A stretch of DNA of 64,000 nt from JBEISR01 sp044371425 (GTDB taxonomy: Bacteria; Planctomycetota; Planctomycetia; Pirellulales; Pirellulaceae). A program made the position numbers and the translations under genes. The stretch lies in NCBI GenBank assembly GCA_044371425.1, contig JBILTR010000010.1, forward strand, positions 87,895 to 151,894, written 5' to 3'. The notes beneath the pieces were generated by a model. It saw only the letters and a list, made by a program, of their open reading frames with translations. It was not told the origin of the DNA and made no database searches. Of the stretch, positions 53,955 to 63,252 are shown in pieces; the first letter of the stretch is position 1, and each line of letters opens with the position of its first letter.

Positions 53955-54359
53955 ATGGCCGTTCAGGTTCAGTTGGCACGCATCATCATCAGCGAAATCA
54001 CCGACAATCAGGTGATCTACCTGAAGGAATTGGATGGGCCCCGCCAATTTCCGATTCTGATCGGGTTTTTTGAAGCCAAGACCATTGATCGACGAGTCAC
54101 TGGCGGGGAACGCCCCGTCCGCCCCCTGACCCACGATCTCCTGCTGACGATTCTCGAGCAACTGGGGGCGTCGATCGAACGGATTGTGATTTGCGACCTG
54201 AAGGAAAGCACCTACTTTGCCCAGCTGGAGATTCGCCATCCAGGTGGATTGCTTAAAATTGATTCCCGTCCTTCCGACGCCATTGCGATCGCCTACAGCC
54301 AGGCTCCTGCGATCCCGATTTTTGTGGACAATGAAGTGATGGAGAAGGCGAGTCAGTAA
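53955..54359 (+). CDS. Bifunctional nuclease family protein (DUF151)
   Basis: A 134-residue DUF151/BFN-domain protein. 'VQLARIIISEITDNQVIYLKELDGPRQFPILIGFFEAKTID' and 'LKIDSRPSDAIAIAYSQAPAIPIFVDNEVMEKA' are the family core; plant members have DNase and RNase activity, while bacterial ones are mostly uncharacterised. The whole protein is the single domain. It is followed after 47 bases by the WYL regulator on the same strand, so the two probably form an operon. Confidence 0.9.
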   Translation: MAVQVQLARIIISEITDNQVIYLKELDGPRQFPILIGFFEAKTIDRRVTGGERPVRPLTHDLLLTILEQLGASIERIVICDLKESTYFAQLEIRHPGGLLKIDSRPSDAIAIAYSQAPAIPIFVDNEVMEKASQ

Positions 54360-54406
54360 GGGGATGCCAGAGCGCTGGCATTACAGGGGGAGGGAAACCC
54401 GACGCG

Positions 54407-55453
54407 ATGGCCCGAAACGAACAACTGATCCGGCAGCACAAGATCTTGCAGATTCTGGAGCGTCGTAGGTACGGCATCCGTCTAGAAGATCTCCGCGACG
54501 CCTTGGTCGACGAACTGGGGCTTTCTTCTTTGCACGAGCGGAGTGTGCGCCGAGATATCGAAGCGCTCCAGGCCGCCGGATTTGATATCGATACCGAAGA
54601 ATCTGCACAGGGAAAGGTTTGGAAACTTCGGCACAACGACAAGGGCATTCATCGACTGAATGTCTCAGCCACCGAGCTGATTGCGCTGTCGATGGGACGC
54701 GACCTGATGCTCCCGTTGGCTGGGACGCAGTTCTGGCATGGCATCGAAGGCTTCTGGAACAAGGTCCGCGAGCAGTTGCCGGCAGGGGTCTGGGAGCTTT
54801 TCGAACGGTATCGGAGGACATTGCTGGTCTCGGGCGTTGTCCCAAAGTCCTACGAAAAGCACCATGGGATACTCAAGAGTCTCCATCGAGCCATCGATGA
54901 GCATCGCGTGGTGGAAATCGAGTATCGGTCGGCAGGAAAGCCATCTTCGACTCGATTCATCTGCCCCTACGGCATTGTGGTCCATCAGGGAAGTATTTAT
55001 CTGCTGGCGACTTTGGAGCCGCAGTCGGAGGATGCCTCCGGCCCTGAGTTAAGGCATTGGAAGCTCGACCGCTTCGTCAAGGCGACTCCACTGGATCGCT
55101 GGTTCAAACCCGATTCGCAGATCGATCTCAGCCAGCACGTGCAGCGAACGATCGGGATTTTCAGTGGGGAAGCGGCGCAGCGATACCGCATCTGGCTGAC
55201 CCCCAAGGCCACACTCTGGCTGCAGGAAGATCCTTGGCACAGCGAGCAGCAACTGGAGCCGCTGGAGGGTGGGGGAGCCATCCTGTCGGTACCGGCTCAC
55301 CACCCCATGGAAATCATCCCGAGAGTACTGGAATTGGGGGAGGAGGCGGAAGTGCTTTCGCCGCTCGAGTGTCGCGAGATGATCCGCGATGTCCTTGCCG
55401 ATCGACTTTCTCGCTACGAAAGAGCTCCCGAGGATCCCCTCCCCAAGAAGTGA
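54407..55453 (+). CDS. WYL-domain transcriptional regulator
   Basis: A 348-residue HTH-WYL protein. The N-terminal winged helix ('LIRQHKILQILERRRYGIRLEDLRDAL', 'SVRRDIEALQAAGFDI', residues 5-65) binds DNA. The central WYL module ('HRVVEIEYRSAGKPSSTRFICPYGIVVHQGSIYLLATL', about 165-225) is a ligand- or nucleic-acid-sensing domain, followed by a WCX-like C-terminal part. WYL regulators control defence systems, DNA-damage responses or metabolism; no defence gene is adjacent. It follows the DUF151 gene closely. The Shine-Dalgarno GGGGGAGGG is about a dozen bases upstream. Confidence 0.88.
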   Translation: MARNEQLIRQHKILQILERRRYGIRLEDLRDALVDELGLSSLHERSVRRDIEALQAAGFDIDTEESAQGKVWKLRHNDKGIHRLNVSATELIALSMGRDLMLPLAGTQFWHGIEGFWNKVREQLPAGVWELFERYRRTLLVSGVVPKSYEKHHGILKSLHRAIDEHRVVEIEYRSAGKPSSTRFICPYGIVVHQGSIYLLATLEPQSEDASGPELRHWKLDRFVKATPLDRWFKPDSQIDLSQHVQRTIGIFSGEAAQRYRIWLTPKATLWLQEDPWHSEQQLEPLEGGGAILSVPAHHPMEIIPRVLELGEEAEVLSPLECREMIRDVLADRLSRYERAPEDPLPKK

Positions 55454-55476
55454 CGTGAGCTGCGCCCGGCGGCTTT

Positions 55477-55704
55477 TCAGGGGGTGGTGGACGATGGAGC
55501 AACACCATCCCCGTCGATCTGCGGGCAGTCCTTGACCGGTTTGGAACAGAGGCCGCATACGGCATCGACGTCCAAACCATTCTGCCCCAGTCCGCCACAA
55601 CTCCCCTGGATCGGCTTTCTGCCCAGGGCAACTCCGACCGCCATTGCTGCGATCGCCAAGCCGAAGACTGCAAGAGTCAACAGGAACAGGCCAAGGTGTG
55701 TCAT
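55477..55704 (-). CDS. nqrM: Na+-NQR maturation protein
   Basis: NqrM, 75 residues, has one membrane helix ('LGLFLLTLAVFGLAIAAMAVGVALG') followed by 'RKPIQGSCGGLGQNGLDVDAVCGLC'. Its cysteines are thought to deliver or assemble the iron centre of the NqrD/NqrE pair. The ATG overlaps the apbE stop (ATGA), so it is the last gene of the nqr operon. Homologues end soon after the CxxC; the extra 20 residues here ('KPVKDCPQIDGDGV') include one more Cys. Confidence 0.9.
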   Translation of the reverse strand: MTHLGLFLLTLAVFGLAIAAMAVGVALGRKPIQGSCGGLGQNGLDVDAVCGLCSKPVKDCPQIDGDGVAPSSTTP

Positions 55705-56876
55705 GGGATCATCGCTCCTACAGTTTGCCAGAATCGCGTCGCATTCGTCATCGCACTGTCGTCTACTGCGTTCGCATTTTCTTTCTGCAGCCGCTCGATC
55801 AACTCGGGAAAACGCTCCCGGAAATCGCGACTCCACGACCAACGAAACGATCGACCAGCTCGATCCATCAGCAGCACTGGCCATCGTTCCTTCTCTGCCA
55901 GTTCTATCCCTCGGCGGCTACCTAAAGCCATGATGGTGGTCGCTCGACCGTCGGCCAACGAGCATTGGTCGGCGATGACGGTCACACTCGCCAGAGTCGA
56001 CTGGACTGGCTGAGCGGTGTGCGGATCAATCGTGTGGCTATAGCGTTGCCCATCCATGTCCTCGAAAAAATTTCTGTAATCTCCCGATGTGGCGACCGAT
56101 CCGCCGGTCATCGGGAGAACGATCGACGCTTGGCGAACATCCTCCAGTGGTGCCTCGATCCCTATTCGCCAGGGGACGCCCAAAGGATTCTTCCCGAGGA
56201 CGCGCACTTCCCCTCCAATCTCGACGAAGTAGTTCTTGACCTTCAATTGATGCAGGAGCTCAGCTACCTGGTCGACTCCGTATCCCTTGGCGATGGACGA
56301 CAGATCGATCGCCAGTCCCGGGAGGGTCTTCCGAATGGCGGGAGACGAAGGTTGGACTTCCAGGTGCTGGAACCCAACCTTCTTCTTGGCCAGAGCGATC
56401 TGTTCTTCGCTCGGTCGCTTCTCAATCTGGCCGTCGGGACCGAACCCCCATAGATTGACCAAGGGGGCGACGGTGATGTCGTAATATCCATCCGACAGCC
56501 GAGATAATTCGAGTGCCTGCTGGACGACCTGTGCGGTCTGCGTCGAGATCTCAAACCACTGATCGACTGGATGGCTGGTAAAGCGAGAGACTTCCGATTC
56601 GGGAAGATAGGTGGACATCATCCGATTGACATCCTCCAGCCGCTGGTCGATCTGTCGCTTTAGCTGACTGGCATCGAGATTAGCCGGAACGCCATGCAGC
56701 CGAACCGTGTAGGTAGTCCCCATGGTCTGACCCTGAATCGCGATCTGACCCCGGGCAGTCGGAATTGGCGACTGCCAAGCCCAAGCTAGCAGCGATAGTC
56801 CCACGGTTCCAGCCACCGCCCAGAGCACTAGCGTCGGGAAGAGACGGGCGGTAGTGCGGCGAGGAGGGGCTTCCAT
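55701..56876 (-). CDS. apbE: FAD:protein FMN transferase
   Basis: ApbE, about 391 residues, attaches FMN covalently to threonines of NqrB and NqrC. After an N-terminal anchor ('LFPTLVLWAVAGTVGLSLLAWAW') come 'IAIQGQTMGTTYTVRL', 'IDLSSIAKGYGVDQVAELL', 'YFVEIGGEVRVLG', 'SHTIDPHTAQPV' and 'DQCSLADGRATTIMALG', the flavin- and metal-binding blocks. No lipobox Cys is seen, so anchoring is by the helix. The ATG at 56876 is chosen; a TTG at 56888 would overlap the nqrF stop. It sits between nqrF and nqrM. Confidence 0.92.
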   Translation of the reverse strand: MEAPPRRTTARLFPTLVLWAVAGTVGLSLLAWAWQSPIPTARGQIAIQGQTMGTTYTVRLHGVPANLDASQLKRQIDQRLEDVNRMMSTYLPESEVSRFTSHPVDQWFEISTQTAQVVQQALELSRLSDGYYDITVAPLVNLWGFGPDGQIEKRPSEEQIALAKKKVGFQHLEVQPSSPAIRKTLPGLAIDLSSIAKGYGVDQVAELLHQLKVKNYFVEIGGEVRVLGKNPLGVPWRIGIEAPLEDVRQASIVLPMTGGSVATSGDYRNFFEDMDGQRYSHTIDPHTAQPVQSTLASVTVIADQCSLADGRATTIMALGSRRGIELAEKERWPVLLMDRAGRSFRWSWSRDFRERFPELIERLQKENANAVDDSAMTNATRFWQTVGAMIP

Positions 56877-56884
56877 GGGGCAGG

Positions 56885-58108
56885 TCAACCACCAAAGTCG
56901 TCGTAGGCGATGTTTTCCTTCTCGACACCCAGTTCGTCGAGCATCTTGAAGACGGCGGCATTCATCATTGGAGGACCGCAGAGGTAGTACTCGATATCCT
57001 CGGGAGCAGGATGATTTTTCAAGTAGTTCTCAAGCACCACTTGATGGATGAAACCAGTGTAGCCGGTCCAGTTGTCTTCCGGACGGGGCTCCGACAAGGC
57101 AATGTTGAACTTGAAGTTAGGAAATTCCTTTTCGATCGCTCGGAAGTGATCCACATAGAAAAGCTCCTTGGAGCTTCTGCCGCCATACCAGTAGGAGACT
57201 TTCCGCTTGGTCTTCCGGTTCTTGAACAGCTCGAAAATGTGGCTTCGCAAAGGCGCCATGCCGGCACCGCCGCCGATGTAAACCATTTCCGCTTCGGTAT
57301 CCTTGATGAAGAACTCGCCATAAGGTCCAGAGATGGTGACTTCATCACCTGGCTTTAGGTTGAAGATGTAGGAGGAAACCTTTCCTGGCGGCGTCCCATC
57401 CGGGGCTCGGGGCGGCGGCGAAGCGATGCGAACGTTGAGCATGATGATGCCCTTTTCGCCCGGATAGTTTGCCATGGAATAGGCTCGATACACCGGGTCA
57501 TCCACCTTCGAGGTGTATCGCCACACGTTGAATTTGTCCCAGTCTTCATGGAACTGTGGCTCGATCGCAAAATTCTTGTACTCGACAACGTGCGGCGGCA
57601 CTTCAATCTGGATATAACCACCTGCTTTGAAGTCGACGGCCTCGCCTGCTGGAAGCTCCAGAACAAGTTCCTTGATAAAGGTCGCGACGTTGTGATTGCT
57701 CCGAACCTTGCAGCGCCACTTCTTTGTCTCAAAGACCTCTTCTGGGACGTGGATCGTCATATCCTGCTTGACGGCCACTTGGCAGCTGAGTCGATATCCC
57801 TCTTTCGCCATCTTGTTGTTGATGTGGGATCTTTCGGTGGCAAGGATTTCGCCGCCGCCGCTGAGCACTTGAACTTTGCACTGGGCGCATGTGCCGCCGC
57901 CTCCGCAGGCGCTAGAAACGAAAATCCCTTGGTCGGCTAGGGCTCCTAGCAGTTTTCCGCCGCAAGGCACCGAAAGCTCTTTGGAGTCGTTCACCAAAAT
58001 TTTCACATTGCCTGCGCTGACCAGTGCTTTTTTGGCTGCCAGGATCAGCAGCACCAGCGCGATGACGACCAGCGTGAACATCAGGACGCCGAGCAGAATG
58101 GTTTGCAT
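56885..58108 (-). CDS. nqrF: Na+-translocating NADH:quinone reductase subunit F
   Basis: NqrF, 407 residues, is the NADH-oxidising subunit. An N-terminal membrane helix (about residues 4-25) precedes a 2Fe-2S ferredoxin domain with Cys68, Cys74, Cys77 and Cys109 ('SACGGGGTCAQCK', 'YRLSCQVAV'). FAD- and NADH-binding domains follow ('YRAYSMANYPGEKG', 'GPYGEFFIKDT', 'MVYIGGGAGMAPLRSHIFEL', 'EYYLCGPPMMNAAVFKML'). Length matches the family. GAGG lies nine bases before the ATG at 58108. The apbE gene begins within about ten bases of its stop. Confidence 0.96.
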   Translation of the reverse strand: MQTILLGVLMFTLVVIALVLLILAAKKALVSAGNVKILVNDSKELSVPCGGKLLGALADQGIFVSSACGGGGTCAQCKVQVLSGGGEILATERSHINNKMAKEGYRLSCQVAVKQDMTIHVPEEVFETKKWRCKVRSNHNVATFIKELVLELPAGEAVDFKAGGYIQIEVPPHVVEYKNFAIEPQFHEDWDKFNVWRYTSKVDDPVYRAYSMANYPGEKGIIMLNVRIASPPPRAPDGTPPGKVSSYIFNLKPGDEVTISGPYGEFFIKDTEAEMVYIGGGAGMAPLRSHIFELFKNRKTKRKVSYWYGGRSSKELFYVDHFRAIEKEFPNFKFNIALSEPRPEDNWTGYTGFIHQVVLENYLKNHPAPEDIEYYLCGPPMMNAAVFKMLDELGVEKENIAYDDFGG

Positions 58109-58179
58109 GGTTGCCAACCTCGTTGAAGTCGTGGAGTGGTGGGCGCTTGTGAGCAATAGGGAGGGGATGGGAGGAACCG

Positions 58180-58851
58180 TTAGAGCTGGATACCGGAGAA
58201 GGCCATGAAGGCAAGCGCCATCAGGCCGGCGGTGATGAAGGTGATGCCAAGCCCTCGAAGTGGCGGTGGGATATCGGCATACTTCAGTTTTTCCCTGACC
58301 CCTGCCATCGCCACGATCGCCAGTGCCCAGCCGAATCCAGATCCGAAACCGTAGACGACGCTTTCAGAAAAGTTGTAGTCTCTTTCCACCATGAAGAGTG
58401 TCCCGGCGAGAATCGCACAGTTGACGGTAATCAGCGGGAGGAAGATACCTAGCGCGTTGTAGAGGGCTGGGAAGAACTTATCGAGCACCATTTCCAGAAT
58501 CTGAACGATGGCTGCGACCACGCCGATGTAGCTGATCAGTCCCAGAAAGGACAGGTCGATCCCCGCATAGCTGCTACCGAGCCATTTCAGGGCGCCATCC
58601 TTGAGAAAGAGCTGGTAGAGCAGGTTGTTGGCAGGAACCGTAATGGTTTGCACGATCACCACTGCGATCCCAAGACCCAAGGCGGTTTTGACATTTTTCG
58701 AAACGGCGAGGAAGGTACACATGCCGAGGAAAAATGCCAACGCCATGTTCTCGATGAAAATGCTTTTCATCAGAAGGCTGAGCGCGTCCTGCAGTCCGAT
58801 CCCCTGCCCCGCCAGCCAACCAGTCGCTGTCTCTGCAAGCATCCAGTCCAT
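58180..58851 (-). CDS. nqrE: Na+-translocating NADH:quinone reductase subunit E
   Basis: NqrE, 223 residues, is a six-helix membrane subunit ('IFIENMALAFFLGMCTFLAVSKNVKTALGLG', 'ITVNCAILAGTLFMVERDYN'). With NqrD it holds an iron centre between conserved cysteines in half-helices; Cys45 ('LGMCTF') and the Cys in 'VNCAIL' fit these positions. It starts four bases before the nqrD stop region and is followed by nqrF after 71 bases. Slightly longer at both ends than the roughly 200-residue Vibrio protein. Confidence 0.95.
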   Translation of the reverse strand: MDWMLAETATGWLAGQGIGLQDALSLLMKSIFIENMALAFFLGMCTFLAVSKNVKTALGLGIAVVIVQTITVPANNLLYQLFLKDGALKWLGSSYAGIDLSFLGLISYIGVVAAIVQILEMVLDKFFPALYNALGIFLPLITVNCAILAGTLFMVERDYNFSESVVYGFGSGFGWALAIVAMAGVREKLKYADIPPPLRGLGITFITAGLMALAFMAFSGIQL

Positions 58852-58855
58852 CGCC

Positions 58856-59470
58856 TTATGCCTCCTCGATCTGGTTGGGCTTGTACGATCGCACGATCCA
58901 GATGAGGATCCCGATCAGGAAAAAGGCACTTGGGGAAAGCATCATCAAGCCGTTGGACATCCAGCCGGCTGGTAGCACCGGGAATCCAAATAGTTTTCCA
59001 CTGCCAAATAGCTCTCGCACAAATGCCAAAATCAGCAAGACGGCGCTATAGCCCAGACCGTTTCCGATGCCATCCAGAAAACTCTTGTAGGGGCTATTTT
59101 TCATCGCGAACCCTTCGGCTCGTCCCATCACGATGCAGTTGGTGATGATCAGTCCCACGAAGACCGACATCTTTTTCGATAGCTCGATCGGTGCAAACGC
59201 TTTGAGGATCTGGTCGACCATAATCACCAAGGATGCGATCACCACCATTTGGACGATGATGCGAACGCTACTTGGAATGCGATGCCGAATGAGACTGACG
59301 GCCGCATTTGAAAAACCAGTGACTAGCGTGACGCTGATCGCCATGATCAGCGCGGTGCTCAGCTGGGTCGTCACGGCGAGGGCTGAGCAGATGCCCAGCA
59401 CCTGTCGGGCGATGGGGTTGTTATCGAGAATCGGTTCGGTCAACAGGTCGCGATCCTTTGGTTCAGCCAT
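58856..59470 (-). CDS. nqrD: Na+-translocating NADH:quinone reductase subunit D
   Basis: NqrD, 204 residues, is a multi-pass membrane protein homologous to NqrE. 'ILDNNPIARQVLGICSALAVTTQL' and 'VGLIITNCIVMGRAEGFAMKNSPYKSFLDGIGNGLGY' are family signatures, with the two cysteines in LGICSA and TNCIV placed for the shared iron site. A strong AGGAGGGG Shine-Dalgarno sits eight bases before the ATG at 59470, inside the nqrC coding end, giving an eight-base overlap. Confidence 0.95.
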   Translation of the reverse strand: MAEPKDRDLLTEPILDNNPIARQVLGICSALAVTTQLSTALIMAISVTLVTGFSNAAVSLIRHRIPSSVRIIVQMVVIASLVIMVDQILKAFAPIELSKKMSVFVGLIITNCIVMGRAEGFAMKNSPYKSFLDGIGNGLGYSAVLLILAFVRELFGSGKLFGFPVLPAGWMSNGLMMLSPSAFFLIGILIWIVRSYKPNQIEEA

Positions 59471-60272
59471 TGGCTTTCCCCTCCTGCTGCTTTTGAATGA
59501 ACTTGCCAAACGCCTCATCACTGAACCAGTAACGAAGCAGATTCGACACGCCGCGGGATGTGATTGTCGCACCTGAAAGCCCGTCGACTTCGTAGTCTTT
59601 GGCGGCTTCGGATGCCGTGGTTCGTGCGACGTTGACTTTCAGTCCACCGGTAGATCCGACAGCTGTAGGGTCATAGATTTTTTTCCCGACCCACTGTTGT
59701 TTCCAATTCGGGTTGTCGACTTCCCCACCCAACCCCGGCGTCTCCGCATGTTCGTAGAATGTCAGCCCTTTGACCGTATTGAAGTCGGTTCCCAGCGCGA
59801 TGAAGCCGTAGAGAGTCGACCAAAGGCCTTTTCCGTAGACTGGGAAGACGACCTGTTCGACTTGGGATGGATCCGATTCCGACTTGATCAAATAGACCAG
59901 TGAGTACTTCTCCCGCGTGCTGATCCCGGTGCTATAGGGGCCGGTGACAGGTGCAGTGGCGCTGGGGTCTTTGGCAGCCTTCCGTTGGTCGAACGCATCC
60001 GGATCGATCACCGATGGGTCGACATATTCACCAGTCGCCAAATCGACCACCCGCTTCTCGATTCGCTCGAAGATCTTTTCCACTTCCTTCGCATTCGGCT
60101 TTTTGCCAGGCGATAGGGACGCGGCGGAAATGATGTTCCGTTTCTGATCGAGCACCTTGTTGGAGTCTTGGAAGGACCGCAGTCCAACGGCCGACACACT
60201 GACGATCAGCGAGCAAATGATGCAGAGAGCCAGTGAGACGACCAGGGTGTTGAGTAGTGAGTCACGCTGCAT
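59463..60272 (-). CDS. nqrC: Na+-translocating NADH:quinone reductase subunit C
   Basis: NqrC, 269 residues, has one N-terminal membrane helix ('LLNTLVVSLALCIICSLIVSVSAVGL') and a periplasmic FMN-binding domain. The covalent FMN attachment site is SGAT at 233-236, with Thr236 the expected phosphoester residue added by ApbE. 'GLWSTLYGFIALGTDFNTVKGLTFYEHAETPGLGG' is the conserved block before it. It overlaps the nqrB stop by 11 bases and nqrD by eight. Confidence 0.95.
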   Translation of the reverse strand: MQRDSLLNTLVVSLALCIICSLIVSVSAVGLRSFQDSNKVLDQKRNIISAASLSPGKKPNAKEVEKIFERIEKRVVDLATGEYVDPSVIDPDAFDQRKAAKDPSATAPVTGPYSTGISTREKYSLVYLIKSESDPSQVEQVVFPVYGKGLWSTLYGFIALGTDFNTVKGLTFYEHAETPGLGGEVDNPNWKQQWVGKKIYDPTAVGSTGGLKVNVARTTASEAAKDYEVDGLSGATITSRGVSNLLRYWFSDEAFGKFIQKQQEGKANG

Positions 60273-61521
60273 AGCGAGCGGCCCTCCGTTTGATGTTCGC
60301 CTGGGCGACGAAGTAGTCGATCAATGGGGCAAAAACATTACCGAAGAGGATTGCCAGCATGATGCCTTCCGGGAAAGCCGGATTGACGACGCGTATCAGG
60401 ATCGTCATCGCCCCAATCAGGATCCCGTAAATCCATTTGCCCGTATCGGTCATCGCAGCCGATACAGGGTCGGTCGCCATGAAGACGGCTCCAAAGGCAA
60501 ATCCGCCGATCACCAAGTGCCACCAAGGGGGTACCTGGAACATCGCGTTGTTGAACTGCCCGGAAGTCGCGTAGAACAGAGCGGAGAGCCCGACAGCGCC
60601 GATCACGCAACCTGCCATGATCCTCCAGGAGCCGATGCCGCTGGCGATCAGAATGGCGGCGCCGATCAAACAAGCCAAGGCGCTGGTTTCTCCCATCGAC
60701 CCCTGAATGGTGCCAAGGAAAGCCGAGCCCCAGGAGATCGATTCTTGGCCCCAGGGAACTTGGATCTGCTCAAGCGCCTTCATCCCGGTTTGTGTATCGG
60801 CGGCCGCCAGGGCACCCAACGCGGTGGCTCCAGAAAAACCGTCGACGGCGGTCCAGACTTCCGACCCGGAGATCTCCAGCGGGTTGTTGAAGTAAAGAAA
60901 GGCGCGTGCGGTGAGAGCGGGATTGAGAAAATTCCGGCCGGTGCCACCGAAAACTTCTTTGCCGATCACGACTCCAAAGGCGATACCTAGCGCGACTTGC
61001 CACAGAGGGATGGTTGGGGGCAAAGTCAACGGAAAGAGGAGCCCGGTGACCAGGAAGCCCTCGTTCACTTCGTGCTTTCGGATCATGCTGAAGATCAGCT
61101 CGATCGTTCCTCCCACCGCCATGCAGACGATGTACACAGGAAGGAAGTGAATCAGACCGTAGATGAAGTTGTCGAGGAAGCTGGAGGAGCGATGGCCAAG
61201 TCCAAGGGCCGAGTGGATGGTGTGATGCCAGTCGTACTGGACCGTCAGGCCAGCTTCGGACATCCTTTCCATGGCGTGGTGAGCCTGATAGCCGGTATTC
61301 CAACAAGCCATCAGCACACAGGGTATCAATGCGACCACCACCATCGACATCAGTCGCTTTAGGTCGATCGCATCGCGCACGTGCGTCGTTCCCCCGGTGG
61401 TTTGTCCCGGTGTGAACAAAAAGGTGTCGATCGCCTCATAGAGAGGATAGAGCTTTTCCAGCTTTCCGCCATGAGCGAATAGTGGGTGGAGTCGATCGAG
61501 TGTGCTTCTCAGGAACTTCAT
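60262..61521 (-). CDS. nqrB: Na+-translocating NADH:quinone reductase subunit B
   Basis: NqrB, 419 residues, is the large membrane subunit with about ten helices, a covalently bound FMN and the Na+ path. 'DGFSGATALGAL' contains Thr233, matching the FMN-threonine of homologues. 'GGTGRNFLNPALTARAFLYFNNP' and 'GGFAFGAVFMATDPVSAA' are further signatures. The N-terminal cytoplasmic part ('YEAIDTFLFTPGQTTGGTTHVRDAIDLKR') is also typical. It follows nqrA with a gap of seven bases. Confidence 0.96.
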   Translation of the reverse strand: MKFLRSTLDRLHPLFAHGGKLEKLYPLYEAIDTFLFTPGQTTGGTTHVRDAIDLKRLMSMVVVALIPCVLMACWNTGYQAHHAMERMSEAGLTVQYDWHHTIHSALGLGHRSSSFLDNFIYGLIHFLPVYIVCMAVGGTIELIFSMIRKHEVNEGFLVTGLLFPLTLPPTIPLWQVALGIAFGVVIGKEVFGGTGRNFLNPALTARAFLYFNNPLEISGSEVWTAVDGFSGATALGALAAADTQTGMKALEQIQVPWGQESISWGSAFLGTIQGSMGETSALACLIGAAILIASGIGSWRIMAGCVIGAVGLSALFYATSGQFNNAMFQVPPWWHLVIGGFAFGAVFMATDPVSAAMTDTGKWIYGILIGAMTILIRVVNPAFPEGIMLAILFGNVFAPLIDYFVAQANIKRRAARYAA

Positions 61522-61528
61522 GGGGCGA

Positions 61529-62878
61529 CTAGACCTCCTTCTCGATGCGTTGGAGATTGTCTCTCAGGATTTCCCCGTACTCGTATTTTCCTGGACAGAC
61601 AAAGGTGCATAGCGACAAATCTTCTTCGTCCAGTTCCAGACATCCTAGTTCCACTGCCCGCTCCAGATCGCGCGTGATCAGCGATCGCAGCAACAGGGTG
61701 GGGAGGAGATCGAGCGGCATGACCTTTTCATAGGTACCGATCGGCACCATCGCTCGTTCACTGCCTCCAGTCGATGTCGTCAGGGGAAGGTCGTTGCCGC
61801 CCACCCATGCACTGGCGAAGGCACGAGTGGCCGAAAACTTATTGAATCCAGGCATTTGCCATCCCAGAAACTCTCGCTCAGTTCCCTCGTTCAGTAGAGT
61901 CACCTGGGTGTGATAACGGCCCAGGTACGGTAACGCGGGATCGATGCGACGACCCCCCAAGGGGGATCCGGAGATAACACGAACACCGTCCTTCGAATCG
62001 GTCCCAATCAATGAATCGATCGGAGCGCCTAGCAGAGATTGGACCAGTCGTGGATTGCTACAGGCGGGGCCCGCGACGGAAATGATGCGGCTGGCATCGA
62101 CACGGCCGGTTTCCCACAACCGCCCGATGGCGATGACATCCTGGTAGCTGAGGTGCCAGTTGATTCGCGTTGATGAGGCGGGGCTGATGAAGTGCATGTG
62201 AGTTCCCACCAGTCCGGCAGGATGAGGCCCAGAAAACTCATGCAGTTCAATGCCCGGAAGGCCCTCGCCGGGTATGGTGTTCGATCCGGCGGCTCGGCAT
62301 AGATGCAAAGGAGCCGGGATGGCCTTTGCCAGGACCAATAGTCCTAAACGAAAGCTCTCCTTCGCTTCGGCAATCACCACCTGCGGATCGGCGCTAAGCG
62401 GATGGGTGTCCATCGCGTTGACGAACAGGGCTTTGGGATTGGTTTTTGGGGAAGGAACTTTTCCGAAAGGCCTGGCCCGTAGCGATGTCCAGAGGCCGCT
62501 TTCGACTAACAGTTGCCGCAGGTCGTCCGAGCTAGCTGCTTCAAGCCCCTGCGAGGGCCGGAAAAACTCCTTGCCGGGACGTGGCTCCACTTCCAACTCG
62601 ACTCCCAGAAAAGACCGCTTCTCCCCCCGGAGGATTCTGGCGACTTTTCCTGATGCGGGTGCCGTGTAAAGAAGACCGTCAGTCTTTTTGTCGGAAAAAA
62701 GAGTTTGGCCTGCCTCAACCGAATCCCCCTCCTCGACCTCCATTGTCGGTCGCATCCCCAAATAGTCGGTCGCCATCAGGGCAATCTTCTGGGGGAGCGG
62801 AGTCGGCTCGATGGTTTGTCGCGGCTTTCCAGAAATCGGAAGAGTCAAACCCTTCTTCAAATCCCATCGTCCTGCCAT
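61529..62878 (-). CDS. nqrA: Na+-translocating NADH:quinone reductase subunit A
   Basis: NqrA, 449 residues, is the peripheral cytoplasmic subunit that contributes to quinone binding. 'KKGLTLPISGKPRQTIEP', 'TVEVEEGD'-type biotinyl-like hinge sequence ('TMEVEEGDSVEAGQTLFSDKKTDGLLYTAPASGKV'), 'FVNAMDTHPLSADPQV' and 'VSGSPLGGRRIDPALPYLGRYHTQVTLL'-like blocks identify it (the exact residues here are 'ISGSPLGGRRI'). AGGAGGG lies about nine bases before the ATG at 62878, preferred over upstream in-frame starts. It is the first gene of the eight-gene nqr operon. Confidence 0.95.
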   Translation of the reverse strand: MAGRWDLKKGLTLPISGKPRQTIEPTPLPQKIALMATDYLGMRPTMEVEEGDSVEAGQTLFSDKKTDGLLYTAPASGKVARILRGEKRSFLGVELEVEPRPGKEFFRPSQGLEAASSDDLRQLLVESGLWTSLRARPFGKVPSPKTNPKALFVNAMDTHPLSADPQVVIAEAKESFRLGLLVLAKAIPAPLHLCRAAGSNTIPGEGLPGIELHEFSGPHPAGLVGTHMHFISPASSTRINWHLSYQDVIAIGRLWETGRVDASRIISVAGPACSNPRLVQSLLGAPIDSLIGTDSKDGVRVISGSPLGGRRIDPALPYLGRYHTQVTLLNEGTEREFLGWQMPGFNKFSATRAFASAWVGGNDLPLTTSTGGSERAMVPIGTYEKVMPLDLLPTLLLRSLITRDLERAVELGCLELDEEDLSLCTFVCPGKYEYGEILRDNLQRIEKEV

Positions 62879-63252
62879 CGATTCATTCCCTCCTGGGGCA
62901 CCGGCTTTAGGTACCGACTGGTGGCCATGTCGCGATCGATTAGTCGCCTCACGCACGCTCCGAGCCTGGGAATGCCATGGCGCGTAAGGTGGGGTAGAGC
63001 GGCCCGCACGTCGTCCAAGGCCACGCCGAACCCTATCCGATTATGAAACATTTCACAATCGGTCGCAACTACGGAAGGGATGCCGGAGGCCGAGACCAAT
63101 CGAAGAGAGCCCGACAATACTCTCGCCTAACGCTGGGCAAGTGGTCTCCTCTGCGAAGCTAGAGGTTCCCAGCGAGCAGCAGAAGACGTAGTAGGCTGGC
63201 GAGGCTACGGCAGGGGGGCACCCAAGCGGGTGATAAAGCTGCAGGGCCCAAA
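62879..63252. other. 374-base region upstream of the nqr operon
   Basis: This stretch between nqrA and the lipoprotein gene, both on the minus strand, should hold the nqr promoter and the lipoprotein terminator. I see no supportable gene and no convincing hairpin or promoter. Confidence 0.4.
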
